Source of the DNA: Umbilicaria muhlenbergii
Lineage: Eukaryota; Ascomycota; Lecanoromycetes; Umbilicariales; Umbilicariaceae
Direction: 5' to 3'
NCBI GenBank assembly: GCA_000611775.1
Contig: KK106985.1
Coordinates: forward strand, 1,784,291 to 1,848,290
Length of the DNA stretch: 64,000 bases
Shown here: positions 45,861 to 56,954 of the stretch, piece after piece
Numbering within the stretch: position 1 is the stretch's first letter
How the letters are laid out: each line of letters starts with the position of its first letter
The notes under the pieces: generated by a model
The model's input: only the letters and a program-made list of their open reading frames with translations
Told to the model about the DNA's origin: nothing
Database searches by the model: none
Position numbers and translations under genes: made by a program

Positions 45861-46903
45861 TCACAAGGTAACCTGAACATTGCTAAATTCTCCTTTGGCC
45901 TTGGTGTCCCAAAAGATGGGGTTTGTATCCTGCGAACGGTCAATATCTGCCTTGGGATACACCCAGGATGAGTTCAGAGTACTCACGTTGAATCCGTGTT
46001 TCACCCATCCATCCTCCTTAACATGGTACAGGTTGATATACCCTCCCGAATAAGCATCCCTATGCGTGGCCGCCAAGATACTCCTCCGTCCCAACTCTAA
46101 CGCAGCTTCCTCGCTGAGGTCGTAGTGATATTCGGCATCCAACACACCATATGCGAAAGTCTGCCCTGACCCTACGCAGAAGAGGTTTCCTGCCAGTCTT
46201 GTGCCATCCGAATCAATGTAGTACAGCGCCGGTCCCTCTTGTGGTGTTACGCCAGCGCACATCGTTCCCATACTTAAGCCCATACCCTTGTAGGAGTAGA
46301 CAAGGTTTGCAAGTATCTTTGAGGCTGCTGCTACCGAGATGCGTCGCTTGTGCCGAAGTTCATGAAGCCGACATTGCATTCCAAGGTAGGCGAGCCAATA
46401 CTGACAATCCTATACGCAACCACGTTAGCACTGCAAGTCAAACACAAGCCACATAGACCGAGACGTACCGCAGCACCACCAGCCATTGTGCCTAGTAGAC
46501 AGTTGTTGATCTCTATAACTTTCTTGACTGTCTGACTTGCAATCCAGTTCCCAGCAGTTGCTCGTGAGTCGGTAGCAACGATAATACCCCCTTGAAAGCG
46601 AAAAGCCAGTGTTGTAGTACCGTGAGCGAGTTTGATGGGACAGTTCGGATTTGCGTGGTCATCTGTGGTAGCTCGGAGAAAGGCAGAAGGCTGTCAGCGA
46701 GTCAGCTGCTGTTCCATCCGAAAGCTCTCAGAAGTCATCTAATGGTCTTCGAGGGGCTTGGAATTACATACACGAGCTATTGGAGGTAGAGCGAACTTAA
46801 GTGATAGTGGAGGCGTTATTTGTGATAGCTCTTGCTGCTCTTCCTGTGAGTAGCCTTCGTTCTCAAACGCCGGCCGGCTGTACTGCGCTACTAAAGCGTC
46901 CAT
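45861..46903 (-). CDS. PRE2: 20S proteasome beta5 subunit (chymotrypsin-like)
   Basis: Catalytic beta5 subunit of the 20S core. Exons 46903-46772, 46690-46469, 46409-45987 and 45929-45861 join in phase to 281 residues. A 68-residue propeptide is cleaved at HG/TTTLAF, leaving Thr69 as nucleophile. [18 protein letters not shown] supplies the catalytic Asp and [10 protein letters not shown] the Lys-region context, followed by [43 protein letters not shown] and [11 protein letters not shown]. The second exon start is fixed by homology: [15 protein letters not shown] uses the CAG at 46691, whereas a later AG would break frame. It is divergent from NAB2. Confidence 0.97.
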
Positions 46904-47333
46904 TGTTGATACCTTATCAAAGTCGTCGGCTTGAAAGTTGTTGAGCTAGAGAATGCGTGATGGAAAGGCGACTTGAGGTGGAGGAGATGTGCTGGCTTGG
47001 GTAATGCGGTCGATGATGGTCCAGGTACCAGAGCTTCGCGTCAGTCGCCAAGCAGCAGCGGGCAACAGACTTAGCGCCGAATTTCGCTTAGTCAGCCGCA
47101 GGCGGCAGTTCCGATTCCACCTTAAGCTCCATGGGCTTTCATTGTTCATTCCTCCAACCTCTCAACCTCCCAACCTACCTCCAACAAAGCTCACAAGTAT
47201 ATTTGACACCCTCTAATACTTCGGTGAAGTCAGTAACCCGTCGTTGTGGGTAAACCTGAACAAAACTCTTCTCCCGCAGCGTTTCACCATAAGCGACTTC
47301 CCCATTCAACCTGCGATTGCTCCCCCAAGAACG
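46904..47333. promoter_or_regulatory. shared divergent promoter PRE2/NAB2
   Basis: 430 bp between the start codons. I looked for the Rpn4-type proteasome element (GGTGGCAAA) and did not see it on either strand. Confidence 0.5.
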
Positions 47334-49052
47334 ATGGCGGTGGAGGTGACTCTCGGTACGCCACTTGCTGAGGCGCTCAGCAATGTGGTACAACCAAAGC
47401 TGGTGGAGGTGGGATGGAGTACTGGTGGCCTTGACGACTCAGCGCTGGCAGAGTACATCATTTTGATGCTAGTCAACGGGAAAACTCAGGAGCAGATCGC
47501 AGCGGAGCTCTCAAACGACCTACTCAACCTTGGACCGGACGATTCAGGCGCTATCGATTTCTCGAGGTGGCTGTTTGAGCAGGTGGAGATTCTCAACAGC
47601 CAACTGAGTGGGGCTACGATATCGGAACCAGCACCAGCAGCAAGACCGCCGCAAGGTCAAGCAATACCATCATACTCCGAGCAAGAGGAAGCAAGGGCGT
47701 TGAGAAGGGATAGCCGCCAGTCCGGAAGTGCTGGCAGCCAAGATGCAGAGATGGGTGATGCAACGGAAGGAACTCATGAAGGTAGCGTGTATGTACCCTA
47801 GCTTACCTTACTCGTTTTACGTCCAGTCGCTGACTTTCAAGATAGTCCCACTGGACCCAAATCCATGCGCAACGGTCGACGAAATAGTAATAAGAGGTTA
47901 ATCGGTCAATTGTCAAAAGCCATGGACCGGTCAAACGAGGCTATGCTTCACCGTGTCAGTCCTCAACAAGGCACAGAGCGAATCAACATGCACAATAGGC
48001 AGCCGCCAAAGGGACCACGCAATGACCAGCCTCGCAATCAAAGGTTACCAGCAAATGGCAGACCGATGGGAGGTATGGCCGTGGCCAATGGCGTCATGCC
48101 GAACGGTGGACCAGCAGGTGCTTTGATGCAGATGACCCCCCAACAGCAAATGCAGCTCTTCGCCATGTATGAGGAACAGGCTCGGATGATGTCGCAAATA
48201 CTTTCCCCGCAACAGCAATCAATGTTTATGCCTGGAGTGCAACAGCCAGCGATCAATCCAACTTTTCGAAGCGGTGCTCCTTTGCAGCCACAACCGCCAG
48301 GACGGTCATTGTTCGAAAGAGTGGAGGGCAAACCTCACCGACAAAACGGCAGTTTCAATCGGGGATCACAGCAAAGTCCATTTCCCCGGCAAACCAGTGT
48401 TTATCAAGACACTGCAATGGATACCGATAGCAATCACACGGGCAGAGACGGCGGTCTGTCATCATCGATGGAGGTCGAATCATCTCAAGCCGAACCTTCT
48501 CCGGATACCATCTGCAAGTTCAATCTGACTTGTACGAAGAAGGACTGCCCTTTCGCTCACCAATCACCTGCGGCACCACCAGGGACCACCATCGACGTTA
48601 ACGACCATTGTCCTTTCGGAGCGGCCTGCAAAAACCGAAAGTGCGTGGCACGACATCCATCGCCAGCCCAAAAGATTACACATCAAGCAGAGCAAGACTG
48701 CAGATTCTTCCCGAACTGTACGAATCCTACATGTCCATTTCGACATCCAGACATGCCCATCTGTCGAAACGGGGCCGATTGCACGAGGCCTGGTTGCAAA
48801 TTTACGCACGTCAAAACGATGTGCAAATTCAATCCTTGCCTCAATTCCACGTGTCCATACAAACACGTAGAAGGCCAAAAGAGAGGCGCTTTCGACGACA
48901 AAGTGTGGGTAGCTGAGGGCAGCCAAGAGAAGGAGCATGTCAGTGAGAGGAAGTTCGTCGATGACGAAGCAGCGGAGGAGGAATTGATAGTGCCTGGGAA
49001 TCAAGGGGAAGAAAATCATACATCTGCGCTCGCGGACGGGGTGGTCACTTGA
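47334..49052 (+). CDS. NAB2: Nab2-type poly(A) RNA-binding protein, five CCCH fingers
   Basis: Nuclear poly(A)-binding protein that limits tail length and guides mRNA export. Exons 47334-47788 and 47846-49052 join in phase to 553 residues. The N-terminal ~95 residues (TPLAEALSNVVQPKLVEVGW, LDDSALAEYIILMLVNGKTQEQI) match the PWI-like Nab2 domain that contacts Mlp1. A Gln/Asn/Pro/Met-rich linker follows (MQMTPQQQMQLFAMYEEQARMM). Five tandem zinc fingers lie at about residues 374-505: four C-x5-C-x4-C-x3-H (beginning CKFNLTC, CPFGAAC, CRFFPNC, CRNGADC) and a last C-x4-C-x4-C-x3-H (CKFNPC). Five fingers resemble ZC3H14 more than yeast Nab2 with seven. The tail is acidic. Confidence 0.94.
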
Positions 49053-50140
49053 TGCATGGGGGCACATGGATCGGAGTTAGTTGAGCGGGCAGGCGGGCTC
49101 TATCTGCGGCATAGACGGGCATACTCGTCTTGTATATACAGTGAAGTTTCGTGTTTATTGGACAGGGTGGATATGGCGTCTGGAGCGACCACGGGAGGAC
49201 TGTCGTGAAATCCGCATTTTGTTTAGAAGTGTTCGGTAGCTCAGAAGATTAATCCCTCTGCGCAGGGCTGTATCGGGTTCTCTATCTTAAGAATGTCTGC
49301 AAGCGCGGCAAGCCAGGCGCAATGTCAGCACCTGTAGTCGTCCTCGATGGGTTTCCCCTTCCCCCTTCTCCAACCAATCAATCAATAGCCAAGAAGAACT
49401 AAAAGACGTTCAGTGCAATCCTGGAGCTTTTGGCCCTTACGCTAGCACGCTAAGAATTTCTGGAGACCCTCTCTGTTGCTGAGTTGCTGAGTGGCTGAGT
49501 TGCTGAATGCCAATCATCGGAAGGGCGCCCCACATTCTGTGGCACGGTTGGAATGTTATGGCCAGGTTCTAGAAAGTCTGAAGATCCCCACTGTCCCTGA
49601 AGCGATCGTGGTAAGTAGCCAAGCTTTTTTTGACAGACGGAAGCTAGCTGCTTATGGTACCATGTTGTGCGCTAATTGCTGTCCCACTAGCGGCTCTTGG
49701 CAAAAACCCCCCAGCCTCTTGTAATGCTGTCCAGCCACTTCACCCCGCCAGCGCAATGCTACGTAATTCTAAGGTGGTTAACCGGTCCAGCCTCTGCGTC
49801 AAGAGCAATCCGAGCAATCAAACTTGTTACAAGGCATTCGCTAACAAAATTCCAGTTAGCACTAAAGATATCGAAGGTGGCTGGGCAAAATGAGTGGTGG
49901 TTAGGATCATCCCAAGGAACATTTATTAATTTCTTCTACCAGACTCGTCTCTTCTGCCTTCACATACATCAAAGCAATTCTGCTGCAGCTACTCTTTCAA
50001 TCTCCTCCTCCATATCCATCCCTTTCTAGCTCCTACCCCGTGAAATACTTTTGGGTAGTTGCGCTGATCTACCGTCCCAACCTGGTCAGGACGACTCAGC
50101 TAAACACATACGCTCTTCTCCCTCCAATTCCTCTCTCATC
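49053..50140. other. intergenic NAB2 / Crh
   Basis: About 1.1 kb with no gene recognised. A TTGCTGAG-type repeat lies at 49474-49508. The CRH promoter and a pyrimidine-rich leader should lie at the right end. Confidence 0.5.
49474..49508. repeat. TTGCTGAG octamer repeat
   Basis: Four copies of TTGCTGAG or GGCTGAG/TTGCTGAA in 35 bp, between NAB2 and the Crh gene. Confidence 0.75.
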
Positions 50141-51775
50141 ATGAAGACGACATCGCTATCGTCGCTACTACTCACTGCCGCATTGGCCTCAAAGAAAGTG
50201 TTGGCACAGACGTACTCGGCCTGCAATCCACTCACATCAGGTACGTGACTGCTATTTGCGTACTTCAGACAAGAAATGGAATCTAACAACACGAACAGGC
50301 AGTTGCCCTCCTGATCCTGCTCTCGGCAAATCAATCAAGGTCGACTTCACAAGCTCTTCCACCTATTTCACTCCTCAAGGCAATCCGACATACGGATCGA
50401 ATGGCGTTTCCTTCACGATTGCAAAACCCGGGGATGCACCACAGCTCAACTCGAACTTCTACATCATGTTCGGCCATGTCGAATATGTCATCCAAGCAGG
50501 CCCGGGTGTTGGTATCGTCAGTAGCGCAGTGCTGCAGTCCGACGACCTTGACGAAATCGATTGGGAATGGCTAGGTGCAGACAATGGACAGGTCCAGAGC
50601 AATTATTTCGGCAAGGGACAGACAACGACCTACAACCGTGGAGCCTTCCATCCCGATCCGAGCAACCAGAATGGATTTCATACCTACACCATCGATTGGA
50701 CCGCGGATCAAATTGTCTGGTCAATTGATGGATCGCCTGTGAGAACATTGACCCCGTCCACTGCCGAGGCAGGGCAATACCCGCAAACGCCGATGCAGAT
50801 CAAGGTGGGAGCATGGAGTGGTGGCGATTCATCAAATCAACCTGGCACCATCCGTAAGTCTATCTGATCCTTTGCTTTAACTCTGATTTGCTCAACTGAC
50901 ATTTCTTGTAGAATGGGCTGGTGGACCGACAAACTACGGGGCTGGTCCTTACTCGATGATAATGAAGTCCATCGCGGTGACAGACTACTCGACGGGCACT
51001 CAATACACGTACTCCGGAACGAGCGGCAGTTGGCAGTCAATCCAGGCAGTTGGTGGAAAGGTCAACTCGAACGGAGGTAGCGGCGCATCACCGGCAGGGT
51101 CGGCAGCTCCTGCGGTCACCTCAACGTCCAACGGAGCTCCGATGCCATTCGAAGGAACCCATTCCGACAGCTCTTCCACCTTCAACCCACCAAGCATCTA
51201 CCCGTGGGTTGCTGGCGCGACAACGCTCCAAACAAGCACTGTTGCGGAGCCAACGACGTACGCCGGCCTTCCCAGTGGCTGGACCGTCACGAGTTCCGGA
51301 AAAGTGGTTCCTCCCAGTGGTGCGGCATCTGTGAGTGAGCCACCCTTGGTTTTCCGCGTTTTGAGAGTGCAGAATGCTAATACTTTGGGCACAGTTGACA
51401 TCCCCTATCGCGTCGTCTACCTTGTCACCAGTTGTCTTGCCGCAGGCTTCGTCCTCGGCTTCGGCGGTGGCAGCTGACGGGTTCATTGTCACTACTGGAT
51501 GGGATCAACGAGGATTCCCCACCGTTGTCACCGTGGCTGCAGGCGCGGCTACGGCGTCGAAGAGTTACGACCAGCAAGGGTTCTTGATCACCTCTTCGGC
51601 AATAGCACCGAGATCAACATCGCTAGATGTTGCACATCTCAAGGCTGCAGACAGTTCTGCGAGCGCGACCTTGAAGATTCTTGGCGCCTCACCGACAGGA
51701 GCCGCGAACACAAGAGGCGTTGCTAAGGGATTTGGTGTTGCTTGCGGCATTCTCGGTGGAGCTTTGATTCTTTGA
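50141..51775 (+). CDS. Crh-type GH16 chitin-glucan transglycosylase, GPI-anchored
   Basis: Wall enzyme that transfers chitin to beta-glucan outside the plasma membrane. Exons 50141-50240, 50299-50853, 50912-51330 and 51395-51775 join in phase to 484 residues. The signal peptide is residues 1 to about 23. The GH16 domain has the catalytic motif DEIDWE at 118-123 (nucleophile E119, acid/base E123), with SNYFGKGQTT, FHTYTIDWTADQIVWSIDG and MQIKVGAWSGGD behind it, all typical of Crh1/Utr2. There is no CBM18 chitin-binding module. A long Ser/Thr/Ala/Val-rich stalk ends in a hydrophobic tail (FGVACGILGGALIL) suited to GPI attachment. Confidence 0.95.
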
Positions 51776-52596
51776 TTTGAGCGAGCGTAGCATAGAGCAT
51801 GTCGGGCATTTTTGGGTTGCATTGGGTCCGGAGGGTCCGGAGATCTGCATTGGATTGTACAGCGAAAAGATCATTGTGACGGCGGGTATTTTTTGAGGAG
51901 GATTGGACACCTAAAAGGAATGGACATGTGCAGAAAGCACCACGAGACAATGCCAACAAAACGACGACTCGTACAAATTATTAGACATAGAGTAATTGAA
52001 TATTAAGACACACCACTTGACAGTGGCTATGCTTTTACTGTGGACGTCGCTGGTCTTTTTCTGTCTGCTCTCAAGCTCAACGCCTATGTTCGATCAATCT
52101 GTGGAAGCACATGATACCGCACGCAGGAGACAGGTATGAAAACGTATGCGGCCAACCCGACCTTACTACCTCGATCAAGAGAACCTTTCGGCTAAGTGTT
52201 CCACCATGTTCTTCACATGTGCTCCTCCATGTTGATACGGCGTGCCGTGACCGGTGTCCCTTCAGAGAGTTCCGAGCATTCCTGAGGTGCGGTTCACGAT
52301 GGAAGTTAACCTCTACTGCCGCCCGACGCTTAATCAAAGCGATTGGTTCGCTCGTAACAGAGTACATGCGACATGGGTCAATGCCTGCAGAACTTGCACC
52401 CTCCAGGCTGAAGATGCTTGTGGGGTTGGTATGAATACGGCTTGGTGGAGCTGAAACAGTATGCGGGCTTGGACCGAGGCCAGGGCCGCTGGCGACGGTG
52501 TGATCACGGCCCCGCAGACTGTGAGCCTGCCGCCTATACTAACAACACCATGCCTTTCTGACTTTCTCTTTCGTTGTTGTACCATCACCTGCCAAC
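51776..52596. other. intergenic Crh / P450
   Basis: About 820 bp with no gene recognised. The open frames crossing it have no family features. Confidence 0.5.
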
Positions 52597-54323
52597 ATGA
52601 TCGATGAGCTACTCAAGTTTCTCTCCTTCGGGAGAGTCCTCTTGGCCGCTGTCGTGGTCTACATTGTTTTCTTCTACTGGCGCAGGCTACTCGCGGATCG
52701 GGAAATACGCGCGCTGGGCGGACATGCCCCGAAAGTGCGGACATTCCTGCCTCTAGGTAACTTTCTGCCTTTTCACTGTTCGAACCATCTTGACTGGGTT
52801 TGATAGGCATCGATTTTATATACCGAGGTATCACTGCCACCGTCAAGCACAGAAACCTTGAGCTCTGGGAATGGCTCTTCAAGAGCGGCAATGCCAACAA
52901 CCCATACACCGTCGAAGTATACGTTGCGAGTCAGCGTCTATTGTTCACCGCCGATACGGAGAACATCAAAGCACTTCTCACCACTCAATTCGCCGACTAC
53001 GGGAAGGGCCGACCGTTCCATGATGACTGGAAGGACTTTCTCGGAGACGGCATCTTCACGACCGATGGGCCGCAGTGGCATCATAACCGGCAATTGATGA
53101 GGCCGCAGTTCATCAAAGATAGGGTCAGCGATTTGGACACATTTGAGTTACATGTGCAAAAGCTCATGGCCCTAATGGGAGGGCGAGGGGAGGAGATTGA
53201 CGTTTCTGAGCTCTTCTTCAGGTACCGCCCACTCAACGGCCCCCGTGGATCTAATAGCTTCAATTGAAATCTACTGACACACGCCGTAGATATACCTTGG
53301 ACGCCATCACGGATTTCCTCCTCGGCAGGAGTGTAAATAGCTTGAAAGACCCGCAGGTCGAGTTTGCTGAAGCCTTCGCCGAGGTACAGCGGGTGCAGAA
53401 CATCATCGCACGGGCAGGGTGAGCCGACACGGAAATGCGGACTTGACCAATTCTTTTGCTGACGTTCCATCTCCAGACCGTTCAACCCGCTCGTTCCCCG
53501 CCGCTCCTTCTACGCGGGAATCAAAGTCCTAGACTCCTTCGTAAATCCCTATATCGACGACGCCCTGGCCCTGTCCCCCGAAGAACTCGAAAAGAAAACA
53601 AAATCCGACGACGGCTACACCTTCCTGCACGCGGTCGCGAGCTCCACGCGCGACCGTAAAGTCATCCGCGACCAGATTGTCACCGTCCTCCTCGCCGGCC
53701 GCGACACCACCGCCGCCATACTCTCCTGGCTCTTCTACGAGCTATCCAGCCACCCAGAGATCGTGTCCAAGCTGCGCCGCGAGATCCTCGAGCGTATTGG
53801 CCCGAACAGGCCGCCTACGTACGAGGACTTGAAGAACATGCGCTACCTGCAACACGTCATGAACGAGACTCTGCGCCTCTACCCTGGTGTCCCGTTCAAC
53901 GTCAGATTAGCCCTTCACGATACCACTCTCCCCCACGGCGGCGGCCCGGACGGCCTCCAACCAATCGGCATCCTCAAGGACACGCCGGTGGGATACTCGA
54001 CTCTGCTGATGCAACGACGTCGCGACCTCTACCCCGAGTCATCGGCCGAGTTCCCCGACGTGACGGTCTTCGCGCCGGACAGGTGGGATCACTGGACGCC
54101 AAAGAGTTGGACGTATATCCCGTTTAATGGCGGGCCGAGGATCTGTATTGGGCAGCAGTTTGCGTTGACGGAAATGGGGTATACGGTTGTGAGGATCTTG
54201 CAGCGGTTCGAGAGGATAGATCGGTATTGGAAAGATGGGGAACAGATACTCAAGGCGGAGATTGTGTTGCAACCGGGCTCTGGAGTGAGGGTGGGGTTTT
54301 GGGAGGCGGGGGTTAAGGCATGA
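52597..54323 (+). CDS. cytochrome P450, CYP52-like (alkane/fatty-acid hydroxylase group)
   Basis: Haem monooxygenase on the ER membrane. Exons 52597-52756, 52807-53221, 53290-53418 and 53477-54323 join in phase to 516 residues. An N-terminal anchor (FGRVLLAAVVVYIVFFYWRR) is followed by a helix-C type HHNRQLMRPQF, the I-helix LLAGRDTTAAILSW near residue 308, the ETLRLYP ExxR element, PERF-like FAPDRWDHW, and the haem loop FNGGPRICIGQQFALTE with Cys458 as ligand. The I-helix and haem loop resemble CYP52/CYP539 enzymes that oxidise alkanes or fatty acids; the substrate is an inference. The 3' half goes from C-rich to G-rich. It is convergent with GH20, 213 bp away. Confidence 0.93.
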
Positions 54324-54536
54324 TGCTTGTGATTGGAGATGTGATAATGTCGTTATGATTGTAAAGTGAAAATCAATAACCTGGAATGAATGATTGATTT
54401 GGGCACTTCATGAACCCACCACTTAGGAAATCAACTCAACTAATCCCTCCTTTTCCCCGGCGCAATACACCCCCGACTGAACAACATACGATGCAGCGCA
54501 CAACACACCAACCACACCCCCCTTCTCAACCCCCAC

Positions 54537-56372
54537 TCAAAGCTGGCAATCCCCCTCATTCATCAAACACCACGTCATCTGCACCATCGACGCCCCCACC
54601 CCCCTCCCCACCAACCTCTCCCTCATCTCCGCCAACCTCCTCGTCACCCCCTCATCCACCGTCCTCCCTCCCCCCGTCCACATCACCTCCGCCGCCGCCC
54701 CCACCCTCGGCCACAACTTCCCGTCCAAATTCACCCCATCCGTCAACTCCCCCCACAAATGCACCTCCCCACCCAGCACCAAATACCTGTCCCCCTCCGC
54801 GACCCCCACCAGCGGGTCGTACGAGTAGATGTAGCGCCAGTTCTTGTACGGGCTGCAGTAGTCCAGATACGGCGGTTTGAGCACGCTCGAGTTGGGCGCG
54901 GGGTCGAGCCAGACGCCGAAGCCGCAGTCGAGGTACCAGTGGTCGTAGTCGCCGAAGAGGGCGCGGTGGCCGCGGGAGACGGTGGCGGCGAGGGCGGCGG
55001 GGGAGCGCCAGGTCTGCACAACGACGTCCGGGGCGAGGGTGAGGTTGTGGTCGAGGAGGAGTTCTTCCCAGACGACGGGGGTGAGGTTGTGGGCGCGGAC
55101 GAGGGCGTGGACGGTGGTGATGAGGGATTGGAGGAGGGGGTCGATGACGCTGGGGGAGGAGGAGTTGACGGTCGGGTCGCGGGTGTAGGCGGCGAGGTTT
55201 ATTTCGTCGCCGCCGGTGTGGAAGAGGGGGGAGAAGGGGGCGGTGCGGGGGAGGAGGTCGGAGAGGAGGAGGGATAGGAATGCGGGGACGGAGGTGGAGT
55301 TGAGGAGGAGTTGGCCCGAGGGGGGCTCGGCGGAGTAGGTTTGCCAGGACGGTTGCACGTTATAGGCGGTTATTAGGGAGGGGTAGGAGAGTGCGATCGA
55401 GGCCGTGTGCCCGGGGAGGTCGATTTCGAGGTATACTTCTATGCCTTGGTAGCGGCCGAATTCTTGGACGCGGAGTAGGTCGGCCGGGGTCCAGGCGAGG
55501 TCGGGGCGGTAGGCTCCTTTGGTGGCGAGGTCGGGGATGGAGGGGATCTCGAGAGGCCAGGATTGGGCGTCGGAGGCGTGAAGGTGGAGGCGGTTGAGTT
55601 TTTGGAGGGACATGGCGTCAAGGGTACGGATGACATCGTCGGGGGAGATGTAGTTCCGAGAGATGTCGAGGTTGAGGCCTCGGTGTTCGAAAGCTGGGAA
55701 GTCTTCGATGTTGACAGGGGCGAACGGGGTGTAGCTCCCACTATCAACTTGAGAGTGCTTGTAGAACAGCTGTATAAAGGTAGTCAGTCCTCGGAGAGCC
55801 CCGATTTCTGATTTGGCGTTGAGGATGACACTGCCGTTCTCCGGTATTTGCAATGTGTAGGATTCTTCCGAAGCTGCCTTCTCAAATATGTCAGGGTTTA
55901 CCGTGATAGTAACAGTGTCGATGGTCCGTCTTGTCACATTCAAAGGGGGCTCGAAGTCTGCATTTCGGGGGTGAAACTTCCACGGTACGAAAGACTCGTT
56001 TGAGAAAGTCTCTCTCGTGCGTTCGATAGCCGCTTCGACGAGATTGTCGGGGGATCCAGCTGCCTGATTATATTGTGCAGAAGGATCCCATTGGGACCTG
56101 CGGTAGTCAGCTCGCGCAACAGTAGTTCTTATACTGAACACAAACCTCAAGTACTGTTTGGAGCTATTCCACGAAGAAGTTGGAGGTGCAAGCAAGGGCT
56201 TGTATGTAATGTCCACCTTGCCATCCATCCAAAGGACTGTTGAGCCATACTCAGATTTCTGCGGGAGTGGCCACAAAGCAGATACAAGAAGACTTTGGAA
56301 AAGCAGCACTGAAACGAAATTCCAAAACTTCATCATGGCCATTCTGTTCGAATCAAGAGGTGCGAGCGCCAA
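54537..56372 (-). CDS. GH20 beta-N-acetylhexosaminidase, secreted
   Basis: Secreted enzyme that releases N-acetylglucosamine from chitin oligomers. The frame is open for 611 codons. Signal peptide: the Met at 56333 (MKFWNFVSVLLFQSLLVSA) is the most likely start. The GH20 core has FEHRGLNLDISRNYISPDDV, KLNRLHLHASDAQSWPLEI, GIEVYLEIDLPGHT and HTGGDEIN with the catalytic Asp-Glu pair (389-390 in the unspliced numbering). A 48-nt in-frame segment at 56145-56098 has GT...CTGAC...CAG ends. Removing it joins QYLR to SQWDPSAQ and fits the family better, so it is probably an intron that would leave 595 residues from 56372. The coding strand is C-rich then G-rich toward its end. Confidence 0.93.
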   Translation of the reverse strand: MALAPLDSNRMAMMKFWNFVSVLLFQSLLVSALWPLPQKSEYGSTVLWMDGKVDITYKPLLAPPTSSWNSSKQYLRFVFSIRTTVARADYRRSQWDPSAQYNQAAGSPDNLVEAAIERTRETFSNESFVPWKFHPRNADFEPPLNVTRRTIDTVTITVNPDIFEKAASEESYTLQIPENGSVILNAKSEIGALRGLTTFIQLFYKHSQVDSGSYTPFAPVNIEDFPAFEHRGLNLDISRNYISPDDVIRTLDAMSLQKLNRLHLHASDAQSWPLEIPSIPDLATKGAYRPDLAWTPADLLRVQEFGRYQGIEVYLEIDLPGHTASIALSYPSLITAYNVQPSWQTYSAEPPSGQLLLNSTSVPAFLSLLLSDLLPRTAPFSPLFHTGGDEINLAAYTRDPTVNSSSPSVIDPLLQSLITTVHALVRAHNLTPVVWEELLLDHNLTLAPDVVVQTWRSPAALAATVSRGHRALFGDYDHWYLDCGFGVWLDPAPNSSVLKPPYLDYCSPYKNWRYIYSYDPLVGVAEGDRYLVLGGEVHLWGELTDGVNLDGKLWPRVGAAAEVMWTGGGRTVDEGVTRRLAEMRERLVGRGVGASMVQMTWCLMNEGDCQL

Positions 56373-56954
56373 AAAAGCCGCCGATATAAGCCACGGAATA
56401 GGGTATCAACCACTTTGGTATGAGGTATGTAGTATCCAAGTTCCAGTGATATGGACATCTGCTCTTGTTACGTAGTAGTAAAAGAACGTGAGTTTGCATA
56501 GGTTCTGTGACTGGATGATTATGTGTTGTGAGAGTATTGGAAGGTCAACAGGCATCAATCGTCGACGCGTGATTGGAGACGCTGTGAGATTATTGGAAGG
56601 TCATTATGCACCTGTGTTCCGGTAACACAATTGCAGGCGCAGGCGAGGCATCTCTGAGTTAGGCATCAAAGGATGTGGAACGACAAAAAGTAAAAGGTGA
56701 AAGGGATTGAATCATCCATCTACCGAGAGTTACACGGGGCGCAGTGAGATAATATTAGGGTTTGAGCTGAAGGAATCGACTGTTACTAGACTACTACACA
56801 AAAAAGCTCAGGCGAGGATTGTCGCTGGTATCATCGGTCGCAACTCCAGCCTTGAAGGAAATCACCATCAATCGCTTGGAAAAAAAATCCAGGTTACGTT
56901 TGCACCCCGGTCCCTAGGAGGAAGATATGGCCAGCCGGTCAGTTCTAGAGTCGA
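56373..56954. other. GH20 upstream region / PIL1 3' flank
   Basis: 580 bp with no gene recognised. It should hold the GH20 promoter. Confidence 0.5.

Noticed and set aside
49229-49290. tRNA-like string (GGTAGCTCAGA ... GGGTTC)
   Set aside because: No acceptor stem or proper T-loop (GGTTCGAAT) and no closing pairings.
54759-55277. 172-codon plus-strand Gly/Val/Glu-rich open frame
   Set aside because: Antisense to the GH20 gene within the skew island; low-complexity composition.
52597-56372. P450 plus GH20 plus Crh as a metabolite or wall gene cluster
   Set aside because: No backbone synthase, regulator or transporter beside them; neighbours are housekeeping genes, so adjacency looks incidental.
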